Source: Lachnospiraceae bacterium
GTDB lineage: Bacteria; Bacillota; Clostridia; Lachnospirales; Lachnospiraceae
Direction: 5' to 3'
NCBI GenBank assembly: GCA_015057115.1
Contig: SVEZ01000019.1
Coordinates: 1 to 45,978 of the forward strand
Length of the DNA stretch: 45,978 bases
Positions 16,095 to 25,482 of the stretch are shown here, one piece after another. The notes beneath the pieces are model-generated. The model did not search any database, was not told the DNA's origin, and worked only from the letters and a program-made list of their open reading frames with translations. Each line of letters opens with the position of its first letter. The stretch's first letter is position 1. Made by a program: the position numbers and the translations under genes.

Positions 16095-17948
16095 ATGAAG
16101 CGAAAAGGCGGCTTACAATTGGAATACCTGAAGAAGCTTAGTCCAAAATTCGTAATCATATTCTTACTTTCTATCATTGGTGTTTATATTATTCTTGCCT
16201 ATAATGCTCATCTTTTATACAAAACAACAAAAGAAGATATTGTTCGTGCCGGAAAGGTAAATGCGCTGCAAACGGCTCAAGTATTTAATGAGTATTTGCA
16301 AACCGGAATTGATGCGGTGAACTTAGTTGCCTATACCATTGAAGATATGGAGCAGAATGGGAGGTCTAAGGAGTTTATCAAAAAGTACTTGGTGGAAACC
16401 TCGAAACAGTATGCTACAGCCATCAGCGGCAATTATAATGGAATTTACGGTGTGATTGGGGGATGTTACCTGGATGGAACCGGATGGGATCCGGATAAGT
16501 CCTATGACCCGACACAACGGATGTGGTATACCATGGCGAAAGCGAATAAGGGGAAAACAACATTAATTAAACCTTACAAAGATGCCATGACTCATGAACT
16601 TGTTATGAGTGTCAGCAAATGCTTGCCGGATGGCGATGTGATTGCCATGGATATGACCTTAAATACAATTCGTGATATTAATGAGGGTGTCTATCGACGG
16701 GAAACAGGGGATAATTATTTCCTGATTATGGATTCCAACTCAGAAGTTATTGATATTTTTGGCGATTATAAGCGGGTTGGCGGCATTTGGGAAAATCCGG
16801 ACGTCATTGCCAAGAAGGTTTCAAAGTTGCGAGATAAGAACAATAGTAACAGTTTTGAAATTTCGGTGGATTCCAAGAAATACTTTGTCTATGTGGAGAA
16901 ATTGCAGGGACAGTGGTACGCGGTTTCTGTTATGGATGCTAAGGAAATGTTTGTAGGACTGATGCATGCACAAGTGTTTGCCGGACTGTTAATTGCATTC
17001 TTTATACTGGTAGCTTTGATTGTGTTCTTTAATATGAATCGCAGACAGGTGGAAACAGAGGAGATGAACCTGCATCTTGCATCCATCGCGGATATCTACA
17101 GTACCATGTATGTGGTGAATCTTAAGGCAAACCGAATCGCAGAGGTTAGCAAAGGCAAGGAAGATATTGGCAATCTTGTTACAGGAAAACACAATCATGC
17201 AGATATGCTTTTGCAGGGGATGATGGAGTTTTACTGTGATGAAGAAGGAAAAGCGGATATGAAAGAATTCGTTCAATTTCCGAATATTATCTCCGGGTTG
17301 GAGAATACGAATACCATAACCAAGGAGTTTTTAAATCATAATGACTGCTGGTGCCGCGGACGATTTGTTGTGGTGGAACGCAAAGACGGCAAACCCAGTA
17401 AGGTTATGTGGATGATTGAGAAGATTGACGAAGAGAGACGACAACGAGATCATTTGCAGTATCTTTCCGAGATTGACCGCATGACCGGTATTTTAAATCG
17501 TGGAAGCGGAGAAGTAAAGATTCGTAGTATTTTGGAAAAAAAGACGGGAGGCATGTTTGTCCTCTTTGATGTTGACCATTTCAAATCCATTAATGATACC
17601 TATGGACATGGAGTGGGAGACCGTGTTATAGTAGAAATTGCAAATGCAATGAAGATGATGGCAACCGGGGACGATATCGTCATGCGGTTGGGTGGCGATG
17701 AATTCGCAGCGTTTGTTCCGGAACTGAATGAAAGAGAAGAAGGAAAGAAGCGAATTGAACAATTCATGGAACGGGTTCGGAATATTGATATTCAAGAGTT
17801 TGATGAGAAAATGATAGAAGTCAGCATTGGCGTGGTATTTTGTTCGAAGGGACAGAGTATTACTTTTGAGGAATTGTACAAGAATGCGAATCGATGTACT
17901 TATATCAGCAAGAAGCAAGCAGGTAGTATTGCCACTTTCTGGGATTAA
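16095..17948 (+). CDS. Membrane diguanylate cyclase with dCache sensor
   Basis: A 617-residue signalling protein. It has a membrane segment (about 18-40), an extracytoplasmic double-Cache sensor (about 45-290, with the core WYTMAKANKGKTTLIKPY), a second membrane segment (about 293-315), a PAS-like linker (about 330-445) and a C-terminal GGDEF domain. The active-site loop is intact, RLGGDEF at residues 531-537, so it should make cyclic di-GMP. The product-inhibition site expected just upstream (RxxD) reads T-G-D-D, so feedback control is probably absent. dCache domains usually bind small nutrients. The gene has a good AAGGAGG site and is followed at 42 bases by a methyltransferase gene. No c-di-GMP riboswitch was noticed here. 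Confidence 0.9.
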   Translation: MKRKGGLQLEYLKKLSPKFVIIFLLSIIGVYIILAYNAHLLYKTTKEDIVRAGKVNALQTAQVFNEYLQTGIDAVNLVAYTIEDMEQNGRSKEFIKKYLVETSKQYATAISGNYNGIYGVIGGCYLDGTGWDPDKSYDPTQRMWYTMAKANKGKTTLIKPYKDAMTHELVMSVSKCLPDGDVIAMDMTLNTIRDINEGVYRRETGDNYFLIMDSNSEVIDIFGDYKRVGGIWENPDVIAKKVSKLRDKNNSNSFEISVDSKKYFVYVEKLQGQWYAVSVMDAKEMFVGLMHAQVFAGLLIAFFILVALIVFFNMNRRQVETEEMNLHLASIADIYSTMYVVNLKANRIAEVSKGKEDIGNLVTGKHNHADMLLQGMMEFYCDEEGKADMKEFVQFPNIISGLENTNTITKEFLNHNDCWCRGRFVVVERKDGKPSKVMWMIEKIDEERRQRDHLQYLSEIDRMTGILNRGSGEVKIRSILEKKTGGMFVLFDVDHFKSINDTYGHGVGDRVIVEIANAMKMMATGDDIVMRLGGDEFAAFVPELNEREEGKKRIEQFMERVRNIDIQEFDEKMIEVSIGVVFCSKGQSITFEELYKNANRCTYISKKQAGSIATFWD

Positions 17949-17990
17949 TGAGAGAACAGCGTAAGCTGAAAGGGAGAATGAGGAAGCAGA

Positions 17991-18569
17991 ATGAGAGATA
18001 CCGTTATCCTTCCGGAAGAGGAAATTTTAAGTGCGTTGGGTCGACGTTGGAGTACCATGTTGGTACATTTGATTCGGTCCCATTTTCCACATCAGATTCC
18101 GGAGAATGTAGAAGTTCTGGATATCAAGACCGGTGCAGGTTTTATGGCGGGACTTATGGGAAAATATGGCTATCAGGTCACAGGAGTAGATCGCTCAGAG
18201 GATGATTTGGCATTAGCCAGCGAGAAAACCAGCCATTACAGACATAGGATTACGTTGTGGAAAATGAAGGTAGAGGACATGTTTTTTCCGGACGAGTCCT
18301 TTGATGTAATTATTTCCAGAGATCTGGCAGGCAAGGAGCTGGATATGTCAGTGGCTTTCGAAGAATGGAAGCGAGTATTAAAGCCGGGAGGAATAGTGCT
18401 TTCTTTTGAGGCGGATATGAACTTGTCGCAGAGTGTTGCTGATCAGGCAGTAGGAAAAGATTTTTTCTGTGAAATTGATTTCGGAATGGAGCGGTTTTTT
18501 AATTATAAACCCGGTAGACAACCCTATTTTCAGCATCCGGTGTGTCTGATTCGCAGTATTAAGAAATAA
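17991..18569 (+). CDS. Class I SAM-dependent methyltransferase with degenerate motif I
   Basis: A 192-residue small methyltransferase of the Methyltransf_11 type. Motif I reads LDIKTGAGFMAGLM where LDxGxGxG is usual, so the first glycine is a lysine. The acidic residue that binds the ribose is in VTGVDRSEDDLALA, the middle motif is FDVIISRDL, and WKRVLKPGGIVLSFEAD is the typical post-motif. Binding of AdoMet may be weakened or altered. No substrate can be named. A weak AGGGAG or GAGGAAG site precedes ATG 17991. It is probably co-transcribed with the GGDEF gene and ends at a terminator shared with the convergent DUF4317 gene. Confidence 0.8.
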   Translation: MRDTVILPEEEILSALGRRWSTMLVHLIRSHFPHQIPENVEVLDIKTGAGFMAGLMGKYGYQVTGVDRSEDDLALASEKTSHYRHRITLWKMKVEDMFFPDESFDVIISRDLAGKELDMSVAFEEWKRVLKPGGIVLSFEADMNLSQSVADQAVGKDFFCEIDFGMERFFNYKPGRQPYFQHPVCLIRSIKK

Positions 18570-18573
18570 GAAA

Positions 18574-18598
18574 AGGCAGGAGCCAGAAACTCCTGCCT
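18574..18598. terminator. Terminator between convergent genes
   Basis: AGGCAGGAG (18574-18582) and CTCCTGCCT (18590-18598) pair around a 7-base loop, between the methyltransferase and the DUF4317 gene. Confidence 0.75.
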
Positions 18599-18608
18599 AT
18601 TATAATTC

Positions 18609-19793
18609 CTATTCTTCCGATTCGGAAACCGGTTCGATATCCAAATCTTCTCCCGGAAGTTCCAGTCCGGCAAAGGTTTTCACATCTACGCCGTTCACCT
18701 GTAAGTGTGAATCTACGGCAATTACCAAACACTGACGTCCGTCAATGATTTTTGTTTCAATCAGGTCGAGGCGCTCCGGTTTCACTTTTACCACAATATC
18801 CGGTGTTTCAATGGCAAAAGAGCGGGGAGAGGAGATGTTGGTGGCCATGAGAGTAGAATTCTTACCGGCACATACTTCGTATTCTCTGTCAAAATCCTCC
18901 ATCTTTTCATCGGAGGCTCCGCTGTCATAGAAGATCTGCTTCATTTCTTCTTTGGTCACGGTTACGGGATCCGGATTATCCTGATTCAGTTCAATAAGCT
19001 CCTGAATGTTTTCGTGGATGTTTTTAATTACATCAAAATCGCAATCTTCTTCTAAGGTTTCAATTACCAGACTTTGAAAAGCTTCCTTCTGGGAAGCGGC
19101 AGACTGTACCATGTAGCTTCCGAGAACGCTGTCAATAAATTCAGGATGGATTTCTTTCGGATTCTTGCTGTAGTAAAGGACGCTGTGTAAATCTGTTGCC
19201 CGGTCGTTAAAGGAAGGGAATAAGAATCCGGTGGCCGGCATATCCACTACCCAGTCACGAATACGCTCGGACATGGTGTTTTCTTCCGGGTTGTAGCCAA
19301 GTCCTGCTTTGGATAAGCCAACAGGGCAGATGGCACAATGAATGTATTCAAATACCGTATCGGAAGCATCCTCCATTTCCATACCGTCAGAGGCTTTTCC
19401 CGGAACGTCATAGCAGCAGTGAATCAGTATGATGTAGTAGTTTTCACCGTAATCGTAGTTGGCAATGATTTTATCATAAAATTCGTCTAAAAGTACTTCG
19501 TTGTTTAATTTGCTTTCACGCAGACGATATAAAAACTCCTGTGTGCCGCCTTCGGCTTCCGCTTCCAATGGGAATTCCATGGAAAACAGATTGCTGCCGA
19601 GAGAACCGGAGAAGGTTTTTTTCAGTAATTCAAAGTATTTGAATTCTTCTTCCTCCGGAAGGGAGAAGAAGGCCTGTTTCATTTTAAATTTAATGTTTTT
19701 TTCTGCATCCACATAGCAACCACAGATACGGTCAATGGTGCTTTTTTGTGGGGTATATTGTTTTCGCAGTTCTGCGATTTCTTTTTTATTCAT
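18609..19793 (-). CDS. DUF4317 family protein
   Basis: A 394-residue soluble protein that I recognise as the clostridial DUF4317 family from its opening MNKKEIAELRKQYTPQKSTI and the ICGCYVDAEKNI segment. The start at 19793 follows GAAAGGAAC; the longer frame to 20024 crosses the malQ promoter and has no start signal. Visible features are a conserved IHCCYDVPGK stretch, an IHCAICPVGLSKAGL stretch and an acidic tail. No catalytic motif, membrane segment or signal is seen. The function is unknown; stress- or sporulation-related roles have no support from this sequence. It is a single gene, divergent from malQ. Confidence 0.75.
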   Translation of the reverse strand: MNKKEIAELRKQYTPQKSTIDRICGCYVDAEKNIKFKMKQAFFSLPEEEEFKYFELLKKTFSGSLGSNLFSMEFPLEAEAEGGTQEFLYRLRESKLNNEVLLDEFYDKIIANYDYGENYYIILIHCCYDVPGKASDGMEMEDASDTVFEYIHCAICPVGLSKAGLGYNPEENTMSERIRDWVVDMPATGFLFPSFNDRATDLHSVLYYSKNPKEIHPEFIDSVLGSYMVQSAASQKEAFQSLVIETLEEDCDFDVIKNIHENIQELIELNQDNPDPVTVTKEEMKQIFYDSGASDEKMEDFDREYEVCAGKNSTLMATNISSPRSFAIETPDIVVKVKPERLDLIETKIIDGRQCLVIAVDSHLQVNGVDVKTFAGLELPGEDLDIEPVSESEE

Positions 19794-19853
19794 GGGTTTG
19801 TTCCTTTCTTTTGTTGTTACGTATTTTTGCAACAAATATATTTTAACAACGCA

Positions 19854-19882
19854 TTGTTTTTTCGTCAAATGCTTTATATAAT
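19854..19882 (+). promoter_or_regulatory. Promoter TTGTTT-17-TATAAT for malQ
   Basis: TTGTTT at 19854-19859 and a perfect TATAAT at 19877-19882, spacer 17, 36 bases before the malQ ATG. No catabolite-response palindrome is evident next to it. Confidence 0.65.
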
Positions 19883-19917
19883 AATAAGTAGAGAATAAAA
19901 TCGGGGAGGCGCGAAAT

Positions 19918-21393
19918 ATGCGTAGATGCGGTGTGCTGATGCCTGTTTTTTCCTTGGCGTCAGAATATGGAATTGGCTGTTTTTCCAAAGAAGCGTATCG
20001 GTTTGTGGAATTTTGTGAGCGCACAGGATTGAAATTGTGGCAGGTTCTGCCTATGGGACCTACCAGTTTTGGTGATTCGCCATATCAGTCCTTTTCAGCC
20101 TTTGCTTTAAATCCATATTTTTTGGATTTGGAGGATCTGGTTAGCAAAGGGCTTCTTACAAGGGATGAGTGCGAGGAGGCCTTACGAACGGAGGGCTCTT
20201 TAACAATTCATTATGATCAGCAGTACCAGAAGCGTTTTCCGGTTTTACACAAAGCATTTAAGCGCTTTATGGAGAACCCTTATTCTGATTATGAAACCTT
20301 TAAGGAAGAGCAGTCTGACTGGCTTTATGATTATGCTCTTTATATGGCGTTAAAGGATGCCCATGATGGTAAATGCTTCATGGACTGGGAACCGGCCCTT
20401 GCCAAGCATGAGAAGAAGGCAGTGGAGAAAGCCAAAGAAACCTACCGGGAAGAAATGGAATTCCAGTGCTTTTTGCAGTATTTTTGTTTCATGGAGTGGA
20501 ATACCCTGCATCAGTATGCCAACGAACATGGAGTTCGCATTCTGGGAGATATACCGATTTATGTAGCTTTTGACAGTGCAGACGTGTGGAGCAATCGGAA
20601 ACTGTTTTTATTACAGAAGGACGGGTACCCCACAAAGGTGGCAGGTTGCCCGCCGGATGCCTTTTCCGACAAAGGACAGCTTTGGGGCAATCCGCTTTAT
20701 GATTGGAAGACCCAGAAGAAAGATGGTTTTTCCTGGTGGATGAAGCGGATACGCCATAATTTTAACCTCTTTGATGAGTTGCGTATAGATCATTTCCGTG
20801 GCTTTGATGCATATTTTGCAATTCCCTACGGAAGAGAAGATGCAGTTATCGGAGAATGGGAAGATGGTCCCGGCGAAGACTTTTTTACAGCGGTTCGAAA
20901 GGCTATGGGCAATCCGAGTATTGTGGCAGAGGATTTGGGAACCCTTACGGATTCTGTGCGGAGCCTGTTAAAGAGTACCGGCTATCCCGGAATGAAAGTG
21001 CTGCAGTTTGCTTTTAGTGCAGGGGAGAAAAGCGATTATCTGCCTCACCGCTACGAGAAGAATTGCGTGGTCTATACGGGAACCCATGATAACGATACGG
21101 TGAGGGGATGGTATGAAACCATGCCGGAAGCGGATCGGAAGTTTTTAGAAGAATATCTTGGAAAAAAGACCGACCAAGAGGAGGTTACCTGGGAATTGAT
21201 TCGCCTTGCAATGGCAAGTGTGGCGGATACCTGTATTATTCCGATTCAGGATTTTTGTAATCTGGGAACGGATGCCAGAATTAATACTCCTTCCACTATT
21301 GGCATTAATTGGATGTGGAGAATGAACAAGGAACAGATTACGCCGGAGTTGGAGGGGAAAATTCGGGATATGATTGGAGTTTATGAGCGATAA
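19918..21393 (+). CDS. malQ: 4-alpha-glucanotransferase (GH77)
   Basis: Amylomaltase moves alpha-1,4-glucan segments between maltodextrins or to glucose, in the cytoplasm, for starch or glycogen use. The 491-residue protein matches the short bacterial type: GCFSKEAYRFV, WQVLPMGPTSFGDSPYQSFS near 42-60, nucleophile Asp291 in RIDHFRG, acid/base Glu338 in VAEDLG, and GTHDNDTVRGWY near 390. The start has a GGGGAGG site. No other maltodextrin gene is in the window, so it is an isolated copy with its own promoter. Confidence 0.95.
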   Translation: MRRCGVLMPVFSLASEYGIGCFSKEAYRFVEFCERTGLKLWQVLPMGPTSFGDSPYQSFSAFALNPYFLDLEDLVSKGLLTRDECEEALRTEGSLTIHYDQQYQKRFPVLHKAFKRFMENPYSDYETFKEEQSDWLYDYALYMALKDAHDGKCFMDWEPALAKHEKKAVEKAKETYREEMEFQCFLQYFCFMEWNTLHQYANEHGVRILGDIPIYVAFDSADVWSNRKLFLLQKDGYPTKVAGCPPDAFSDKGQLWGNPLYDWKTQKKDGFSWWMKRIRHNFNLFDELRIDHFRGFDAYFAIPYGREDAVIGEWEDGPGEDFFTAVRKAMGNPSIVAEDLGTLTDSVRSLLKSTGYPGMKVLQFAFSAGEKSDYLPHRYEKNCVVYTGTHDNDTVRGWYETMPEADRKFLEEYLGKKTDQEEVTWELIRLAMASVADTCIIPIQDFCNLGTDARINTPSTIGINWMWRMNKEQITPELEGKIRDMIGVYER

Positions 21394-21407
21394 AAAATGC
21401 ATTTGCA

Positions 21408-21436
21408 TTGCTTGAAATTTACCTTTATGGTAGAAT
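21408..21436 (+). promoter_or_regulatory. Candidate promoter TTGCTT-17-TAGAAT
   Basis: TTGCTT at 21408-21413 and TAGAAT at 21431-21436 with 17 bases between, 20 bases before the greA ATG. It would drive greA, the hybrid kinase and asparaginase. Confidence 0.5.
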
Positions 21437-21455
21437 ATAGGAGGATATATAGCGC

Positions 21456-21959
21456 ATGTATGATGAATTAACCAAATCAGACATAGCCAAGATGGAAAAA
21501 GAAATTGAGCACCGTAAATTGGTGCTTCGTAAAGAATTGATTGAGGCTGTAAAAGAAGCCAGAGCCCAGGGGGACTTAAGCGAGAATTTTGAATATTATG
21601 CAGCCAAGAAGGAAAAGAATCAAAACGAAAGCCGCATCCGCTATCTTGAGAGAATGATTAAGACGGCGAAGATTATTTCCGACGATTCTAAGGACGATGA
21701 AGTAGGAATTAACAATATTGTTAAAGTGTGGCTTCCGGAAGACGAGGAAGAGGAGACCTATCGAATCATTACCACCATTCGGGGAAATTCCCTGGAAGGG
21801 CGGATTAGTATTGATTCTCCGTTAGGAAAGGCATTGTTGGGACATAAGGTTGGAGAGCAGGTTATTGTGAAGGTGAATGATGATTATAGCTATCCGGTTA
21901 TCATTCGGGAAATTGACAAATCTGTCGACGATTCGGGGGATACCATCCGCAAATTTTAG
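21456..21959 (+). CDS. greA: GreA/GreB-family transcription elongation factor
   Basis: A 167-residue Gre factor. The N-terminal coiled coil (about 7-80) contains the conserved tip AVKEARAQGDLSENFEYYAAK, which carries the acidic residues that stimulate transcript cleavage by backtracked RNA polymerase. The C-terminal FKBP-like domain has RISIDSPLGKALLGHKVGE, typical of GreA. The length is normal. Clostridia can carry more than one GreA paralogue, so this may not be the only copy. The gene starts after GGAGGATAT and lies 15 bases before the hybrid kinase, an unusual partner for a Gre factor. Confidence 0.9.
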   Translation: MYDELTKSDIAKMEKEIEHRKLVLRKELIEAVKEARAQGDLSENFEYYAAKKEKNQNESRIRYLERMIKTAKIISDDSKDDEVGINNIVKVWLPEDEEEETYRIITTIRGNSLEGRISIDSPLGKALLGHKVGEQVIVKVNDDYSYPVIIREIDKSVDDSGDTIRKF

Positions 21960-21974
21960 AAAGGATGTAACGAC

Positions 21975-24431
21975 ATGGATAGACCGGAGAAAATGGATTT
22001 TTTACTGGAAAATGAAATGCAGATCAATCGCTCCATCGGAGTAATTCTGTATATGGGTTGTATGGTGGGACCGGCGATGTTCATTTTTACACAGCTGAAC
22101 ATCTTTCGTGTGGATTTCAAGTTCTGCCTTTTATTTACGGCCTATGCAATTATTACCGGATTGGTGCAGCGGTTTTTATCAAAGAATGTAAAGTACCATA
22201 CGATTGCCAGATACTTCGGTATTTTTGCTTTTGAATTTATGATAGGACTTTCAGCAACCCAGGCTACGGTGGGTATCTATATTGCCTACAGTTTTGCCAC
22301 TATTTTAAGTTGCTTATATGTGAACAGGAACTATACCCGGTTTGTCTGCATTATCGGTTACATCGTAATGATTGTGGCCCTGTATTTTAGGTCGTTGGAT
22401 CAGGTGCGGAATCACTTTATTATTGAATCTGCCAGAGATTATTTTCTTGGTTATGGAATCGGTTTTACAATTGAATTTGTCTTCTTGTTTTTTATCTGCA
22501 TGACGGTTGTAAAATACGAGATTAAGTTGCTGGAGAGCAAGGAAACGGAAGTAAACGAGCGTTTGGAGGCTCAGCAGGAGAATAAGGCAAAGAGCGATTT
22601 CCTTGCGCAAATGAGCCATGAGATTCGTACTCCCATTAATGCCGTTCTCGGTATGAATGAAATGATTATGCGAGAGACGGACCAGCCGGAAGTAGAGGGG
22701 TATGCCCGTACCATTAAGAGTGCCGGTAAGTCGTTGCTAAATATTGTAAATGATATTTTGGACTTTTCTAAAATTCAATCCGGCAAAATGGAGATTATTG
22801 AGGTGGACTATGATAGTGGACTTTTACTTCGGGATCTTATCGAATTGTACAGTATACCGGCTGTAACAAAGGGACTGGATTTTGAATACCAGATTTCCGA
22901 GGATATACCCCAAACCCTGTGTGGTGATGAGTATCGAATTAAGCAGGCGGCAGGTAATCTCATCAGTAACGCCATTAAATATACGGAGAAAGGTTTTGTA
23001 AATCTTCAGGCGGAGTTTGTATGGACGGACAAGGAGAAGAAGGAAGGAAACCTGATTCTGTCTGTTGTGGATTCCGGTATCGGTATTAAGTCCGAGGACG
23101 TACCTAAGCTGTTCCAGAACTTTGGACGTTTGGATTTGCAGAAGAATCGTGCTATTGAGGGCACCGGTCTGGGACTTAAGATTTCCAAACAGCTTATTGA
23201 AATGATGCGCGGAACCATGGGCGTACAGAGTGTCTACGGAGAAGGTTCCATCTTCTCAATTACGGTTCCACAGATTGCCGTAAGTGAGGAAGTACTTGGC
23301 AACTTTGCAGAGTCTATGAAACGCCAGGAGGAAGAAGCGTTATCCTTGCGTAATCAGAGAACTGTACTGGCACCGGAAGCAGAACTTTTGGTTGTAGATG
23401 ATAACGAAATGAATCTTCAGGTTGTTGCCAGTCTGTTAAAGAAGACCCAGTGTAAGGTGCAGTGCGTTTCATCCGGAGAAGAATGTATTGCAGCGGTAAA
23501 AGAGAAGAAATATGATTTGATTTTGTTAGACCATATGATGCCCCAGATGGATGGTATCGAAGTGTTGCATGTCCTTCGAGATCAGGATGCACCGTTGGTT
23601 GACCGAAAGACCAAGATTATTGTGCTGACAGCAAATGCTATTGCCGGTGCGAAGGATAATTATCTGAAGGAAGGATTCGATGATTATCTTTCCAAACCGA
23701 TTTCCATTGAGGAGTTGGAGCGGGTGTTAATGGAATATTTGCCTGCCAACAAGGTCTCTGTGGAGGAAGGAAGAGGAGAGGAAGAAGTTCTTTCCTACCC
23801 GGATTTGTCAGAGTATGGAATTGATGTGGCAGCCGGCGTGAAAATCCTGGATGGAGATTTCGACGTTTATCTGGAAATGGCGAAGGTATTCTATAAAGAT
23901 TACGAGGGCAAGAGTGAGAAGATAAATAATGCCCTTGCAGAGTGTGATATGCCAAGCTACGCCATTTACGTTCATGGTTTGAAGAGTAATGCCAGAACCC
24001 TTGGTGCCATGGAGTTGGGAGAATTGGCATTTGATGAAGAGAAACAAAGTAAATCCGGTAACATTCATTACATCCAGACCCACGTATCCAAATTGATGGA
24101 AGAGTGGGATAAGGTAATGAAGGGATTTGAGGTGCTCTTTAAGGAGCAGGGGATTTCTGAAACTCCGGAAGATGCTTCCGAGGTTGAAGTTACGGAGGCA
24201 CCGTTGGATGAGACGGAAGTGCTGGATCGCTTGCTTTTAACCCTTGCTCATTTGGAGGAGTTCCAGGAGGAAGAGGCAAGAGATTCCATGAAGGAACTTT
24301 TAAGCCACCCATTGGCAGAGGATTTGCAGAAATCCTTACGAGAGGCCTTGGATCATTTGTACCAGTTTAATTATAATAAGGCCTTTGAGGTTTTAAGCCC
24401 ATATATTAATGAAGATCAAGAAAAAGAATAG
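21975..24431 (+). CDS. Hybrid sensor histidine kinase with receiver and Hpt domains
   Basis: An 818-residue protein holding a full phosphorelay. Residues about 20-185 form six or so membrane segments without a known sensor domain. The dimerisation domain has His215 in AQMSHEIRTP, followed by an ATPase with NLISNAIKYTEKG, VVDSGIGIK and GTGLGLKISKQL. The receiver domain (about 470-590) has DDNEMN and phosphoacceptor Asp519 in LDHMMPQMDG. An Hpt domain near 620-720 carries His667 in VHGLKSNARTLGA. The last 100 residues are acidic and helical with no match. No output domain is attached, so the phosphate must pass to an external regulator, none of which is encoded beside it. It is tightly packed between greA and asparaginase. 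Confidence 0.92.
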   Translation: MDRPEKMDFLLENEMQINRSIGVILYMGCMVGPAMFIFTQLNIFRVDFKFCLLFTAYAIITGLVQRFLSKNVKYHTIARYFGIFAFEFMIGLSATQATVGIYIAYSFATILSCLYVNRNYTRFVCIIGYIVMIVALYFRSLDQVRNHFIIESARDYFLGYGIGFTIEFVFLFFICMTVVKYEIKLLESKETEVNERLEAQQENKAKSDFLAQMSHEIRTPINAVLGMNEMIMRETDQPEVEGYARTIKSAGKSLLNIVNDILDFSKIQSGKMEIIEVDYDSGLLLRDLIELYSIPAVTKGLDFEYQISEDIPQTLCGDEYRIKQAAGNLISNAIKYTEKGFVNLQAEFVWTDKEKKEGNLILSVVDSGIGIKSEDVPKLFQNFGRLDLQKNRAIEGTGLGLKISKQLIEMMRGTMGVQSVYGEGSIFSITVPQIAVSEEVLGNFAESMKRQEEEALSLRNQRTVLAPEAELLVVDDNEMNLQVVASLLKKTQCKVQCVSSGEECIAAVKEKKYDLILLDHMMPQMDGIEVLHVLRDQDAPLVDRKTKIIVLTANAIAGAKDNYLKEGFDDYLSKPISIEELERVLMEYLPANKVSVEEGRGEEEVLSYPDLSEYGIDVAAGVKILDGDFDVYLEMAKVFYKDYEGKSEKINNALAECDMPSYAIYVHGLKSNARTLGAMELGELAFDEEKQSKSGNIHYIQTHVSKLMEEWDKVMKGFEVLFKEQGISETPEDASEVEVTEAPLDETEVLDRLLLTLAHLEEFQEEEARDSMKELLSHPLAEDLQKSLREALDHLYQFNYNKAFEVLSPYINEDQEKE

Positions 24432-24443
24432 AGGAAGAAGAAA

Positions 24444-25469
24444 ATGGAAAGCAACAATCGTAACGTTTTATTGATCACAACAGGAGGAACCATTGCTTCT
24501 ACGCAATCAGAAAACGGCTTGAAGCCGGGGATTTCTTCGGATGAAATTTTGAAATTCATTCCGGAAATCGTGAACTTCGCCAAAGTTGATACCTGTCAGG
24601 TATGTAGTGTGGACAGTACCAATATGAAGCCGGAAATCTGGGCAATGCTGGTAGCTACCGTAAAAGAGAATTATGACAAGTATGACGGTTTTGTCATTGC
24701 TCACGGAACCGATACCATGGCCTATACAGCAGCGGCTCTGTCTTACATGATACAAAATTCCGGTAAGCCCATTGTACTCACAGGTTCTCAGAAACCCATT
24801 GAGTTGGAAAACACTGATGGCAGAACTAATCTGATGGATGCCATCATTTATGCGGCGGATTCCAAGTCTCAGGGAGTCTGTATTGTATTTGACGGCAAGG
24901 TAATTGCCGGAACCCGTGCCAAAAAGGTACGTTCCAAGAGCTACAATGCTTTTGACAGTATTGATTTTCCGTTTTTGGCACAGCTTCAGGGGGGACAGGT
25001 CATGCGTTACCTGCCTATGTTACCTTATGAGAAACCCCTTCGTTTTTACGAAAAATTGGATGAGAAAGTTTATTTAATGAAATTGATTCCGGGTATGCGT
25101 ATACCGGCCTTGGAAGAAATCTTTTCCTACTATGATGCCATTATCGTAGAAAGCTTTGGTGTAGGTGGAATTCCGGATACCATTTCCGAAGACTTTTATG
25201 AGCTTCACAAGAAATATCCGGAAACCATTATTATTATGGCAACTCAGGTATCTCACGAGGGAAGCGATATGACCGTATATGAAGTGGGACAGAAGATTAA
25301 AAAGGATTGTCATTTCTTAGAGTCTTACGACATGACTTTAGAATCAGTAATCGCCAAGATTATGTGGTTACTTGGTAATTTTGAAGTAACCCAGGAGAAC
25401 AGTGAGGATTTGTTCTATGAGCATATTAATTATGACTTGGTGTTCGGTAAGAATAGGGTGACGGAATAA
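24444..25469 (+). CDS. ansA: L-asparaginase, type I (cytoplasmic)
   Basis: The enzyme converts asparagine to aspartate and ammonia. The 341-residue protein has no signal peptide, which fits the cytoplasmic type I group. Catalytic threonines lie in ITTGGTIAST near the start and in AHGTDTMAYTA near 90; the lysine-containing loop follows in VLTGSQKPI and the GRTNLMDAI segment is present. The GGAAGAAG site is 4 bases before the ATG, and only 12 bases separate it from the hybrid kinase, so they share an operon. Downstream lies a large palindromic element that may end transcription. Confidence 0.93.
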   Translation: MESNNRNVLLITTGGTIASTQSENGLKPGISSDEILKFIPEIVNFAKVDTCQVCSVDSTNMKPEIWAMLVATVKENYDKYDGFVIAHGTDTMAYTAAALSYMIQNSGKPIVLTGSQKPIELENTDGRTNLMDAIIYAADSKSQGVCIVFDGKVIAGTRAKKVRSKSYNAFDSIDFPFLAQLQGGQVMRYLPMLPYEKPLRFYEKLDEKVYLMKLIPGMRIPALEEIFSYYDAIIVESFGVGGIPDTISEDFYELHKKYPETIIIMATQVSHEGSDMTVYEVGQKIKKDCHFLESYDMTLESVIAKIMWLLGNFEVTQENSEDLFYEHINYDLVFGKNRVTE

Positions 25470-25482
25470 AATTATACTCATG

